Shown here: positions 1 to 9,001 of the stretch, in pieces
Layout of the letters: every line of letters begins with the position of its first letter
How positions within the stretch are numbered: the stretch's first letter is position 1
Assembly: GCA_001897435.1 (NCBI GenBank)
Contig: MKSV01000007.1
Location: 558,001-622,000, forward strand
Reading direction: 5' to 3'
Length of the DNA: 64,000 nucleotides
Origin: Acidobacteriales bacterium 59-55
Lineage (GTDB): Bacteria; Acidobacteriota; Terriglobia; Terriglobales; Acidobacteriaceae
Position numbers and translations under genes: made by a program
Notes under the pieces: generated by a model
The model's database searches: none
The model's input: only the letters and a program-made list of their open reading frames with translations
Told to the model about the DNA's origin: nothing

Positions 1-239
1 GCGCCGCAGCCGAGAAAGACTCCGCTCTCGGATTCGGCGACGGTGAAGTCGCGGACGTTCTCGCAGATCTCGGCGTAGCTCCGGCGCAGCAGCGTCCCAT
101 CGCCGGAGAGAGAGTTCACCAGATCGAAGATATGAACGGCATCCTGCAATTTGGCTTTGCGTACCGTCGCTCCACCTACGCGGGGACGCGACGATGACGT
201 CGAATCACTTACCGGCGCCAGTGGACTAAACACGGACAT
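1..239 (-). CDS. GNAT N-acetyltransferase (argA-like), 5' part only
   Basis: About 79 residues are visible before the gene leaves the window. After a Ser/Pro-rich start, the segment VRKAKLQDAVHIFDLVN followed by LLRRSYAEICENVRDF and VAESESGVFLGCGA matches the N-terminal half of GNAT acetyltransferases of the short argA type, which acetylate glutamate at the first step of arginine synthesis. The ATG shares one base with the argH stop (TAATG), so the two genes should be translationally coupled. Position at the end of an arginine operon supports N-acetylglutamate synthase. The acetyl-CoA loop is outside the window, so another GNAT substrate is not excluded. Confidence 0.72.
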   Translation of the reverse strand, partial: MSVFSPLAPVSDSTSSSRPRVGGATVRKAKLQDAVHIFDLVNSLSGDGTLLRRSYAEICENVRDFTVAESESGVFLGCG

Positions 240-1645
240 TATTGGTTCTCCCTAACCTCTCCTGCTTCGGCTTCGAGGCGCTGGCGGGTGTCTATCAGGG
301 CCTGTCTGACCCGGTGTCGTGCCGTCCCGCCGATGACGTCGTGGCAATCGAGGGTTGCTTCTAGAGTAACCGATTCGTAGAAGTCTTCGCTGAACTCAGG
401 ACCGAACTGGTTAAGTTCGGCGAGGGTGAGGTCGTTGAGTTCGCGTCCGGTTTCGAGAGCGAAACGGACGGCGTGGCCGATCTTCTCGTGCGCTTTGCGA
501 AAGGGAACGCCCTTGTGCGTAAGGTAAGTCGCGGCGGCCATCGCGTTGAGATAACCGGCGGTTGCGGCAGCCTTCATGCGATCGTAGCGGAAGCGCAGGG
601 AGGTGGTGAAGGCGGGAAGCAGCCTGAGGATGCCAAGCGTCGTTTCGGCGGCATCGAAGACCGGCTCCTGACCTTCCTGGAGGTCCTTGTTGTAGGCGAG
701 GGGCAGGCCCTTGAGGAGCAGGGTGAGCGTCGCGGACGCGCCGAAGAGCCGGGCGGATTTGCCGCGAAGGAGCTCGGTGAGGTCGGGGTTCTTCTTCTGC
801 GGCATCGCGCTCGAGCCGGTGGAGAAGGCTTCGGGCAGGTCGAGGAAGCCGAACTCGGCGGTGGAGAAGAGAGTGAGCTCTTCGGCAAAGCGGGAGATGT
901 GCATGCCGAGAAGCGAGAGCGTCTGGGTGAACTCGATGGCGAAGTCGCGGTCGCTTGTGGCGTCCATGCTGTTGGCCGTCGGTGCATCAAAGTCCAGCGC
1001 TTTTGTTGCAATCGTCCTGTCGAGGGCGAGGGTTGCGCCGGCGATGGCTCCGGAGCCGAGAGGGCAGCGGCTCAAGCGCGCCTTCGCGTCTTCGAGGCGG
1101 GAGAGGTCGCGCTCGATCATGCCGACATAGGAGAGCAGCCAGTGGGCGACGAGGACAGGCTCCGCACGCTGGAGGTGGGTGTAGGAGGACATGACGGCTT
1201 CGCCCGCCTGCTCGGCCAGCGTGACGAGGGCGAGCGCCCACTGGCGAAGGCCGGAGAGGATGCGATCGGCGGAGTCGCGGACGTAGAGCCGCATGTCGGT
1301 GGCGATCTGCTCGTTGCGGCTGCGGCCGGTGTGGAGCTTGAGGGCGAGGTCGCCGATCTGCTTTGTGAGTTCGAGCTCGACGAAGTGATGGATGTCTTCG
1401 GCTTGCTCGTTACCGGCGATGTCTTCGAGTTTGGCTACGGCTCGGAGGCCCTGTTCCATCACGAGAAGCTCTTCGCCGGTGAGGATGCCGGCGGCCGCGA
1501 TGGCGCGGGCGTGCGCGATGCTGGCTTCGACCTCGTAGGGGAGGAGGCGATAGTCGAAGGGGAAGGAGCGCTGCCATTCCTCGAACTTTTCGTTGAGGGG
1601 TTCGCGGAAACGGCCGGACCACATTTTGGTGGGTTGGTTTGACAT
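239..1645 (-). CDS. argH: Argininosuccinate lyase
   Basis: The 468-residue protein has the usual length of ArgH, which splits argininosuccinate into arginine and fumarate in the cytoplasm. The fumarase/aspartase superfamily signature GSSAMPQKKNPD is at residues 277-288 and holds the mobile catalytic Ser loop. HTGRSRNEQ at about 105-113 and SSYTHLQRAEP near 153-163 (catalytic Thr-His) are the other conserved blocks. It is followed by the argA-like gene with a TAATG overlap. It is separated from argG by an insert of about 1 kb carrying unrelated genes, which is unusual because argG and argH are commonly adjacent. Confidence 0.97.
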   Translation of the reverse strand: MSNQPTKMWSGRFREPLNEKFEEWQRSFPFDYRLLPYEVEASIAHARAIAAAGILTGEELLVMEQGLRAVAKLEDIAGNEQAEDIHHFVELELTKQIGDLALKLHTGRSRNEQIATDMRLYVRDSADRILSGLRQWALALVTLAEQAGEAVMSSYTHLQRAEPVLVAHWLLSYVGMIERDLSRLEDAKARLSRCPLGSGAIAGATLALDRTIATKALDFDAPTANSMDATSDRDFAIEFTQTLSLLGMHISRFAEELTLFSTAEFGFLDLPEAFSTGSSAMPQKKNPDLTELLRGKSARLFGASATLTLLLKGLPLAYNKDLQEGQEPVFDAAETTLGILRLLPAFTTSLRFRYDRMKAAATAGYLNAMAAATYLTHKGVPFRKAHEKIGHAVRFALETGRELNDLTLAELNQFGPEFSEDFYESVTLEATLDCHDVIGGTARHRVRQALIDTRQRLEAEAGEVRENQ

Positions 1646-1668
1646 TTCTCTCCAGATTTACAAACTGC

Positions 1669-2115
1669 CTAATGGCTAGCTCTACTGATTTCCTTCTCGG
1701 ACTCAATGCTGTAAAGCACGCGATACGGTGGCGGCGTGTAATGTTTGTTTGGCCAAAAGTCGATAGAATCGGCAAATCGCTTTCCATCGTAGTCGCCACC
1801 TGCATGAAGTCTCACACAAGCTCCACTAACGTGCGGGGTTGGTTCGTACACGACTGATTCGATGCACGTCAGCACATAAGTGATCCGGCTTCCCGTGCGC
1901 CTAGTATCCACATAGCCCTCAATGGTGAATTCCCTTGAACTGCACTTTTGCGGATCGCAGTCCGTGAGATCTTCTTGACGAACCGAGGTGACATGGAAAG
2001 TGATTGGGGTCCCCTCTGTTCCGTCATTGGTGTTCTCGACGTTCGGCCTCTGAGGAGCTTGAGCAAAGCTGAAAATGGCGGAAGTTAAGAAGAGAAAGAT
2101 AACAAGGCGATGCAT
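1669..2115 (-). CDS. Secreted hypothetical protein
   Basis: This 148-residue protein begins MHRLVIFLFLTSAIFSFAQA, a clear signal peptide with cleavage likely after the FAQA motif. A GGAAG ribosome site lies a few bases upstream of the ATG at 2115; a longer frame upstream lacks such support. The mature part has four cysteines (CDPQKC, CIES, GACVRL), which suits a disulfide-stabilised periplasmic or secreted domain. No family was recognised. It interrupts the arginine operon between argH and argG and has no evident link to arginine metabolism. Confidence 0.7.
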   Translation of the reverse strand: MHRLVIFLFLTSAIFSFAQAPQRPNVENTNDGTEGTPITFHVTSVRQEDLTDCDPQKCSSREFTIEGYVDTRRTGSRITYVLTCIESVVYEPTPHVSGACVRLHAGGDYDGKRFADSIDFWPNKHYTPPPYRVLYSIESEKEISRASH

Positions 2116-2210
2116 GCACTTCTTCCTTTCTAACGTGCGGTCCGGGCGGCTGGTTGGGGGTTGCACATTCGCTTACGTCTTCCTTGGACATTGGTGATGG
2201 TTCGGGCGAA

Positions 2211-2240
2211 ACGCGGATTCCCTTCGGGAATGACAAGCAA
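2211..2240 (+). repeat. Palindromic repeat copy A (REP-like)
   Basis: A repeat of about 30 bp with the core ATTCCCTTCGGGAAT (six-base arms around TTC), preceded by CGCGG and followed by GACAAGCAA. It forms an inverted pair with copy B 20 bp away, together resembling a REPIN. Related copies are at 2261, 2647, 27277 and 56181. Confidence 0.88.
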
Positions 2241-2260
2241 GGGAGGACTGCTCGTTTTAA

Positions 2261-2290
2261 TTTGTTGTCATTCCCGAAGGGAATCTGCGT
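2261..2290 (-). repeat. Palindromic repeat copy B (REP-like), overlaps the GIY-YIG gene end
   Basis: Inverted relative to copies A and C. The core ATTCCCGAAGGGAAT is followed by CTGCGT, so on the minus strand it reads like the other copies. The last codons and the TGA stop of the GIY-YIG gene (residues NADSLRE) are supplied by this repeat, so gene and repeat are physically fused here. Confidence 0.88.
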
Positions 2291-2609
2291 TTGCAGATTG
2301 CAGCGCGGGCACAGGTTCCTCGGGAAATAGCTCTTCCCAGGTCGGGTTCGTCGATTCGATCAACGCAATTTTCTGCGCTCGTGTCCAGTGCTTGAGTTCT
2401 GTTTCTCGGGTGAGCGCGTTGTTGATGTACTGGTAGCGCTCGAAATATACGAGCCGGGTGATCTTGTAGCGGGCGGTAAAGGTGCCCGGCTTTTGCCTTC
2501 GGTGTTGAGTGACGCGGACGCGGAGGTCGTTAGTGACTCCAATGTAGAGGATATGTGAGCGATTGGAGAGGATGTAGACGAAGAACTCGTAGTCGTCACG
2601 TCTTTTCAT
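2268..2609 (-). CDS. Small GIY-YIG endonuclease-domain protein
   Basis: The 113-residue protein is a single GIY-YIG domain of the short UPF0213/YhbQ-like type. FVYILSN (residues 10-16) and LYIGVTNDL (21-29) are the two strands that name the fold. An Arg in the following helix (VRVTQHR) and a Glu in RETELKHW would complete the catalytic set, and KIALIESTNPTWEEL is typical of the family C-terminus. The ATG at 2609 has GGAG upstream. Such proteins cut DNA as single-strand or structure-specific nucleases; targets are mostly unknown. Copies of a palindromic repeat enclose it in opposite orientations, and the downstream copy encodes its C-terminus, which suggests a link between nuclease and repeat. 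That link is inference. Confidence 0.85.
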   Translation of the reverse strand: MKRRDDYEFFVYILSNRSHILYIGVTNDLRVRVTQHRRQKPGTFTARYKITRLVYFERYQYINNALTRETELKHWTRAQKIALIESTNPTWEELFPEEPVPALQSANADSLRE

Positions 2610-2646
2610 GGGTGCTCTCCGGGTTGCCTTCGTGCTGCTTTGGGGA

Positions 2647-2677
2647 ACGCAGATTCCCTTCGGGAATGACAAACAAA
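2647..2677 (+). repeat. Palindromic repeat copy C (REP-like)
   Basis: Near-perfect copy of the family: ACGCAG, core ATTCCCTTCGGGAAT, then GACAAACAAA. It lies just upstream of the GIY-YIG gene start and is inverted relative to copy B at the other end of that gene. Confidence 0.88.
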
Positions 2678-2701
2678 TAGAAACCTTCTTAGGAGGTTGC
2701 G

Positions 2702-4084
<1,383 letters not shown>

Positions 4085-5188
4085 TTAGGCGGTGGTGCGC
4101 TTGCGGGCCTGAATCCCGCGGCTGCGGCTGTTGGAGGTACGCTTCGCTCCTCCGAGGAGCATCAGCAGAAGTGCCTTTTGCGCGTGCATGCGGTTTTCCG
4201 CCTGGTCGAAGACGAGCGACTGCGGGCCGTCGAGCACCGCGTCGGTCACCTCGGCGTTGCGATGCGCCGGCAGGCAGTGCATGAAGACCGCGTCGGGCTG
4301 CGCACGGGCCATCATCTCCTCGTTGATCTGGTAGGGCTTGAAGATGGGCGCGCGCTTGGTGGCCTCGTGCTCGAAGCCCATGCTGGTGCAGACGTCGGTG
4401 TAGATGGCGTCGACGCCCGTGACCGCCTTGACGGGATCGTGCATCAGCGTGATGCTGCCGCCGGTCGACTCACTGATCTCGATAGCCTTGTGGATGATCT
4501 CGAGCTTGGGCGCGAAGCCCTTGGGCGAGGCCACGATGCAGTGCGCGCCCAGTTGCGCGGCGGTGAGCATCAGCGAATGGCAGACGTTGTTGCCGTCGCC
4601 CACATAGGCGAAGCGCAGACCCTCGGCAGAGCCGAACCGCTCTTCGAGCGTGAAGAAGTCGGCGATTGCCTGGCAGGGATGTTCGAGGTCCGAGAGCGCG
4701 TTGATGACGGGAACCTTGGAGCAGGCGGCCATCTCGGTGATGGTGTCGTGCGCATAGGTGCGAAGGACGATGATGTTCATCCAGCGCTCGAGATTGCGGG
4801 CCATGTCGGCCAGAGACTCGCGCTCGCCGAGCGGCGATTGCGTCTGGTCGACGAAGATGGCGTTGCCGCCCAGGGTGTTGATCGCCGCCTCGAAGGTCAG
4901 CCGCGTTCGCAGCGATGCCTTCTCGAAGAACATCACCATCTGGCGGGCATCGAGCGCGTGGCGGAAGTCTTCCGGGTTGGCCTTGACCGCGTGGGCCAGC
5001 TCCATGACCGCGGCCATCTCCTGCACCGTCAGATCGGCGATGGAGCAGAGATCGCGGCCGCTCAAACGCTTGGCGGCTTCGCTGAAGGCGGTATCGGACT
5101 GGATGCCCAGAGTTGCGGTCGCCTTGCGCGGCGAGGTCTCTTCGCTCTCCGGGGGCTTCGGGTTCATCATGACGGTTTTGCTACCCAT
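4085..5188 (-). CDS. argF: Ornithine carbamoyltransferase
   Basis: The protein transfers the carbamoyl group to ornithine to give citrulline. The carbamoyl-phosphate site reads FEKASLRTR, a common variant of the STRTR motif. HPCQAIADF and FMHCLPAHR carry the catalytic His/Gln and the ornithine-site Cys. The start chosen is ATG at 5188 (MGSKTVMM): AGGAG lies about 10 bases upstream and the ATG overlaps the argD stop as ATGGGTAG. A longer reading from 5221 would overlap argD by 41 bases. The N-terminal 35 or so residues precede the normal OTC start. Acetylornithine carbamoyltransferase was considered, but HCLPAHR and overall similarity favour OTC. Confidence 0.95.
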   Translation of the reverse strand: MGSKTVMMNPKPPESEETSPRKATATLGIQSDTAFSEAAKRLSGRDLCSIADLTVQEMAAVMELAHAVKANPEDFRHALDARQMVMFFEKASLRTRLTFEAAINTLGGNAIFVDQTQSPLGERESLADMARNLERWMNIIVLRTYAHDTITEMAACSKVPVINALSDLEHPCQAIADFFTLEERFGSAEGLRFAYVGDGNNVCHSLMLTAAQLGAHCIVASPKGFAPKLEIIHKAIEISESTGGSITLMHDPVKAVTGVDAIYTDVCTSMGFEHEATKRAPIFKPYQINEEMMARAQPDAVFMHCLPAHRNAEVTDAVLDGPQSLVFDQAENRMHAQKALLLMLLGGAKRTSNSRSRGIQARKRTTA

Positions 5189-6431
5189 GGGCTTGTTCTC
5201 CTGCCGATGCGGTTCCGGCATAGGCTGTAAGGTCTTTCAAAATTTCATCGAGCGCATTGACCGCGATCTCGACATGTTTCCGTTCCAGGATGAAGGGCGG
5301 AAGGAAGCGAAGCACCGTCTCGCTGGTCCGGTTGATGATGATGCGGCGCTCCATCATCTGCGCGGCGGCCTGTTTGGCCAGCTCTGCCGAGTTCAGTTCG
5401 AGGCCCAGCATCAGGCCCATCCCGCGAACGTCGATGACGCAGTCGTGGCGTGTCGCCAGCCACTGCAGCTTCGATTTAAAGAACTCGCCAACCTCGCGTA
5501 TGTGTGCCAGCATATCTTGCCGCTGCATGGTGTCGAGGACGGCGATGGCCACGGCGCAGGCCAGCGGACCGCCGCCGAAGGTGGTGCCGTGCTGGCCGGG
5601 CGTGAAGCCGAGCGCAGCCTCATCGGTGCAGAGCATCGCGCCCATGGGAATGCCGCCGGCTATCGGCTTGGCAATCGTGGTGATGTCGGGCAGAATGCCG
5701 TAGTGCTGATAGGCAAACCACTCTCCCGTGCGTCCCAGGCCGCTCTGAATCTCGTCGGCCAGCAGCAGCGCACCGGTCGAGTCGCACAGTTCTCGCGCGG
5801 CGGCGAAGAACTCCTGCGAGATCGGATGGATGCCGCCCTCTCCCTGAAGCGCCTCAATGCAGATGCCGCAGACCTCGGAAGAGAACTTTGCCTTCAGATC
5901 AGCGATGTCGTTGAAGCGTACGAACTCGACGCCTGGCATGACCGGGCCGAACGGCTCGCGGTACTTCTCCTTGTGCGTGGTCGCAACCGAGCCCATGGTG
6001 CGCCCATGGAAGCTGTGTTCGAGCGCAAGGAACTTCGTGCCGATCTGCCGTCCTTTTTCGCGCAGAAGCCGCGCATGAGAGCGGGCCAGCTTCAACCCGG
6101 CCTCCCAGGCTTCGGTGCCGCTGTTGCAGAAGAAGACGCGGTCGAGACCGCTGATCTCGGTTAAACGCAGAGCGAGATTTGCTGTGCCCTCGTGGAAGAA
6201 GAGGTTCGACGTATGCAGAAGACGCGTGCTTTGGCGCAGGATGGCTTCTTCGATCACCGGATTCGAGTAACCGAGCGCGGAGACGCCGATGCCGCTCAGA
6301 AGATCGAGATAGTCGCTGCCCTCTTCGTCGCGCAGATAGACGCCCTGCCCGCTGACAAAGAGAATAGGGGTGCGTTCATAAGTATGGAGAAGCAGTTTGC
6401 TCTCCGCCGCCTGTATGGATGCAAGCTTCAT
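5181..6431 (-). CDS. argD: Acetylornithine aminotransferase
   Basis: A class III PLP aminotransferase of 416 residues that converts N-acetylglutamate semialdehyde to acetylornithine, probably also serving in lysine synthesis. Visible motifs are FFCNSGTEAWEAGLKLAR (phosphate and cofactor region), HSFHGRTMGS, LLLADEIQSGLGRTG and the Schiff-base lysine in TIAKPIAGGIPMGA. Its ATG overlaps the argB stop as ATGA, and its own stop overlaps the argF start, so translation through argB-argD-argF is tightly coupled. Confidence 0.95.
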   Translation of the reverse strand: MKLASIQAAESKLLLHTYERTPILFVSGQGVYLRDEEGSDYLDLLSGIGVSALGYSNPVIEEAILRQSTRLLHTSNLFFHEGTANLALRLTEISGLDRVFFCNSGTEAWEAGLKLARSHARLLREKGRQIGTKFLALEHSFHGRTMGSVATTHKEKYREPFGPVMPGVEFVRFNDIADLKAKFSSEVCGICIEALQGEGGIHPISQEFFAAARELCDSTGALLLADEIQSGLGRTGEWFAYQHYGILPDITTIAKPIAGGIPMGAMLCTDEAALGFTPGQHGTTFGGGPLACAVAIAVLDTMQRQDMLAHIREVGEFFKSKLQWLATRHDCVIDVRGMGLMLGLELNSAELAKQAAAQMMERRIIINRTSETVLRFLPPFILERKHVEIAVNALDEILKDLTAYAGTASAGEQAHG

Positions 6432-7210
6432 GCGACCATGACCTCCGTTCCATCGTTGACCCGTGTGGAGCAGAGGTCGGGGAGCAGCCCCGCGGCCTCC
6501 GCAGGCAGAATGCGAACCCGCTTGACCCCATGCGTCAGGGCGCGGCGGCAGGCGTTCAACTTCGGCAACATGCCGCCGAAGACGACCTGCTGCTTTTCAA
6601 GCGCGGGAATCTGCGCCAGCGTGAGCCAGCGCATCACATTGCCGTCCGCGCCTTTGACTCCCGGCACATCGGTCAGGAAGACGAGCGTGTCGGCGTGGGT
6701 GCAGACGGCGCAGGCCGCGGCCATCTCGTCGGCGTTGATGTTGTAGTACTCGCCGTCGAATCCGAGAGCGATCGAAGAGATGACGGGAACCGCGCCCATG
6801 GTCCAGATGGCTTCGAGCCAACGCGGATCGGCGGCCGCAATCTCGCCGACGAAGCCGAGGTCGGGGTTGGTCTTTTTCTTGCGTGCGCGAAAGACGTGAC
6901 CGTCGCCGCCGGAGAGGCCGACGGCAGCCTGCCCGTGCGATCCGATGGCGGCAACCAGCGATTTATTGACGCGCCCGGCAAGCACCATCAGAGCGGCGTC
7001 GCGCGTCTCGGCATCGGTGACGCGCAGGCCGGAGATGAACTCGCTCTTCTTGCCCATCAGCGCCAGGGTGCGCGTCAGTTGAACGCCGCCGCCGTGGACC
7101 ACTGCCACCTGATTCCCGTCGGCGACGAGATCGGCGATGGCCTTGCCGCAGCCGTGGAGTATCTCCGGATTCTCAAGGGCCGCACCGCCTAGTTTGACGA
7201 CAAATCTCAC
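6428..7210 (-). CDS. argB: Acetylglutamate kinase
   Basis: The 260-residue kinase phosphorylates N-acetylglutamate in the second step of arginine synthesis. RFVVKLGGAALENP at the N-terminus is the amino-acid-kinase Gly-rich site, with VVHGGGVQLT and the Asn-containing INADEMAAACA segment further on. The start chosen is GTG at 7210: it overlaps the argC stop as GTGA and has AGGAGG seven bases upstream, which fits better than a longer reading from 7300 lying inside argC. The short E. coli-like length lacks the N-terminal helix of arginine-inhibited, hexameric kinases, so feedback by arginine may act elsewhere; this point is inference. Confidence 0.95.
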   Translation of the reverse strand: MRFVVKLGGAALENPEILHGCGKAIADLVADGNQVAVVHGGGVQLTRTLALMGKKSEFISGLRVTDAETRDAALMVLAGRVNKSLVAAIGSHGQAAVGLSGGDGHVFRARKKKTNPDLGFVGEIAAADPRWLEAIWTMGAVPVISSIALGFDGEYYNINADEMAAACAVCTHADTLVFLTDVPGVKGADGNVMRWLTLAQIPALEKQQVVFGGMLPKLNACRRALTHGVKRVRILPAEAAGLLPDLCSTRVNDGTEVMVA

Positions 7211-8337
7211 AGCAAGCCCTCCTGCTCTTTCCAGCCGCACATCAGGTTCAGGTTCTGCACTGCCTGACCGGACGCGCCCTTCAAAAGATTGTCGAGACAC
7301 GCGACCATCACCAGCCGCTTGCCGTCGGCGGCAAGCTCGAAGCCGATATCGCAGTAGTTGGTGCGGACCACATGCTGAATCTGGGGCAACTGCGGCGTCG
7401 GATAGAGCCGCACCATGGGACTGTCGCGATAGAAATCCGCGAGGACAGCGGAAATGTCCGCAGGTTCCGCAGCAACCTTCAGCTTCAGGTAGATGGTGGT
7501 CAGAATTCCGCGCGGAATCGGCAACAGGTGCGGCGTGAACTGAATCTGATCGGCGGTGACATGAAGCTGCTCAACCAACTCGCCCCCATGACGATGGCCG
7601 AAGACGTTGTACGCGGAGAGGTTGTCGGCGGCGTACATGAAGTGCGTCTTCGCGGTGGGCGCTTTGCCTGCGCCGCTGACGCCCGACTTTGCATCGCAGA
7701 TGATGCCCCGGCCGAGATCGACCAGGCCGGCCTGTAGCAGGGGAACGAGCGCAAGAATCGCGGAGGTCGGATAGCAGCCGGGGTTGGCGACCAGCCGGGC
7801 GCTGCGGATGGCGTCGCGATGCAGCTCCGGGCAGCCGTAGACCGCCTCGTCCTGCAACGCGGCAGCGACCTTCGGGTCGGCATCCTTCAGCCGATAGACA
7901 TCGCGGTTGCGGGCATCGTGCAACCTCCATGCGCCGCTGAGGTCGATCACCTTGATGCCTCGCTCGATAGCTTGGGGCGCCCATTCACGCGACTGCTCGT
8001 GCGGCGTCGCCAGGAAGAGTACGTCAATTCCCGCGTCCACAATACGGCTCCAACTGAAAGGGATGACGGGGTTCGCCCCAGCGCCGGCCGCCGTTGTCAG
8101 GTGCGGGTGCAGATCTTCGAGCGAGGTCGAGGAGTCAACCTCCGCTTCGCCTGCGCGGCCAAGAAAGACCGGTTTGGTCCCGGCCAGCGCCGGATGATGC
8201 AGCAGCAGGCGCGCCAGTTCGCCGCCCGCATAGCCGCTTACGCCAGCCACGGCAATGCGAGGCGGCTGCGTGTGCGCGGTCGCCACCGAGTGGGCGGAGG
8301 TAGCTTCCGAGGGTGTCTGTGTTTCGAGGTTAGCCAA
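7207..8337 (-). CDS. argC: N-acetyl-gamma-glutamyl-phosphate reductase
   Basis: NADPH-dependent reductase for the third step. The Rossmann motif is VAGVSGYAGGELARLLLHHP, and the active-site Cys is in LVANPGCYPTSAILAL. HTPHLLPI-like text (FTPHLLPIPRGIL) is the conserved C-terminal block. No ATG is in the early frame. TTG at 8337 has GAAGGG six bases upstream and overlaps the end of argR by eight bases; TTG at 8349 is the alternative. A Ser/Thr-rich lead of about 27 residues precedes the Rossmann fold, longer than usual. Confidence 0.93.
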   Translation of the reverse strand: MANLETQTPSEATSAHSVATAHTQPPRIAVAGVSGYAGGELARLLLHHPALAGTKPVFLGRAGEAEVDSSTSLEDLHPHLTTAAGAGANPVIPFSWSRIVDAGIDVLFLATPHEQSREWAPQAIERGIKVIDLSGAWRLHDARNRDVYRLKDADPKVAAALQDEAVYGCPELHRDAIRSARLVANPGCYPTSAILALVPLLQAGLVDLGRGIICDAKSGVSGAGKAPTAKTHFMYAADNLSAYNVFGHRHGGELVEQLHVTADQIQFTPHLLPIPRGILTTIYLKLKVAAEPADISAVLADFYRDSPMVRLYPTPQLPQIQHVVRTNYCDIGFELAADGKRLVMVACLDNLLKGASGQAVQNLNLMCGWKEQEGLL

Positions 8338-8770
8338 TATACCCTTCAATTCGTGCTTTGATTGTTTTTGCCTGCTGGCTGTCCGGGCAGATGATCAGCA
8401 CATTGTCATCTCCGGCAATCGTTCCCACGACCTCCGGCCAGTCTTCGTAATCGATGCCCGCCGCAATCGGCTGGGCGCTTCCTGTCGTTGTTACTAGGAT
8501 AAGGAGATTTGCCGCCTGGCGCACCTCGATGCCGAAGCTTTCAAGTACTTCGCGGATTCCCGGCAGCGCATCTTCGCCCGATTCTTCGCCGCCGGGCAAG
8601 GAATAGCCCTGTGGCCCTTTGGACAGCCGCAGCTCGCGAATGTCCCGTGAGAGCGTGGCCTGAGTGACATGAAAGCCTCGTCCGGCAAGTTTTTTTCGCA
8701 GGTCGTCCTGGCTGGCGACGGTGCTGTTGCCCAGCAGGTCTCGAATGACGGCATGGCGTTGTTGTTTCAT
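8330..8770 (-). CDS. argR: Arginine repressor ArgR
   Basis: The 146-residue protein has the ArgR layout: an N-terminal winged helix (MKQQRHAVIRDLL, QDDLRKKLAGRGFHVTQATLSRDIREL) and a C-terminal oligomerisation and arginine-binding domain with GDDNVLIICPD, whose Asp pair binds arginine. ATG at 8770 matches the family N-terminus; GTG at 8788 with GAGGT upstream is an alternative. It is the first gene of the arginine operon and overlaps argC. Two ARG boxes upstream indicate that it represses its own operon when arginine is plentiful. Confidence 0.95.
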   Translation of the reverse strand: MKQQRHAVIRDLLGNSTVASQDDLRKKLAGRGFHVTQATLSRDIRELRLSKGPQGYSLPGGEESGEDALPGIREVLESFGIEVRQAANLLILVTTTGSAQPIAAGIDYEDWPEVVGTIAGDDNVLIICPDSQQAKTIKARIEGYIG

Positions 8771-8879
8771 GATGAGTGCTTGCCCCACTGCTGTGGTGAC
8801 CTCGTCTGGTATCGCAATCTTCGCAACCGGTACCGGCGAATAGTTCTGTATCCCTACCTACTTTTTCAGGTCACGCCGT

Positions 8880-8917
8880 TGTGTATAAATATACATCATC
8901 GTGTATATTTATACATA
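8880..8917. promoter_or_regulatory. Tandem ARG boxes (ArgR operator) between argR and gltB
   Basis: Two 18-bp sites, TGTGTATAAATATACATC (8880-8897) and CGTGTATATTTATACATA (8900-8917), each fit the ARG box pattern TNTGNATWWWWATNCANA with a single end mismatch. Two boxes 2-3 bp apart are the standard ArgR hexamer operator. They sit about 110 bp upstream of argR and 85 bp upstream of the divergent gltB, so both promoters could be controlled. Confidence 0.9.
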
Positions 8918-9001
8918 TTGCGCCTGCGTTGTCTCTGCGGCGAGTCCAAAAAGGAAGGTATTTCCAGCGACATTTGCCGGTCGCTGGACGTATAGTGAAG
9001 C

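Noticed and set aside
4085..5188. argF as an N-acetylornithine carbamoyltransferase
   Set aside because: SLRTR alone is not diagnostic, and the HCLPAHR block matches ordinary ornithine carbamoyltransferase.
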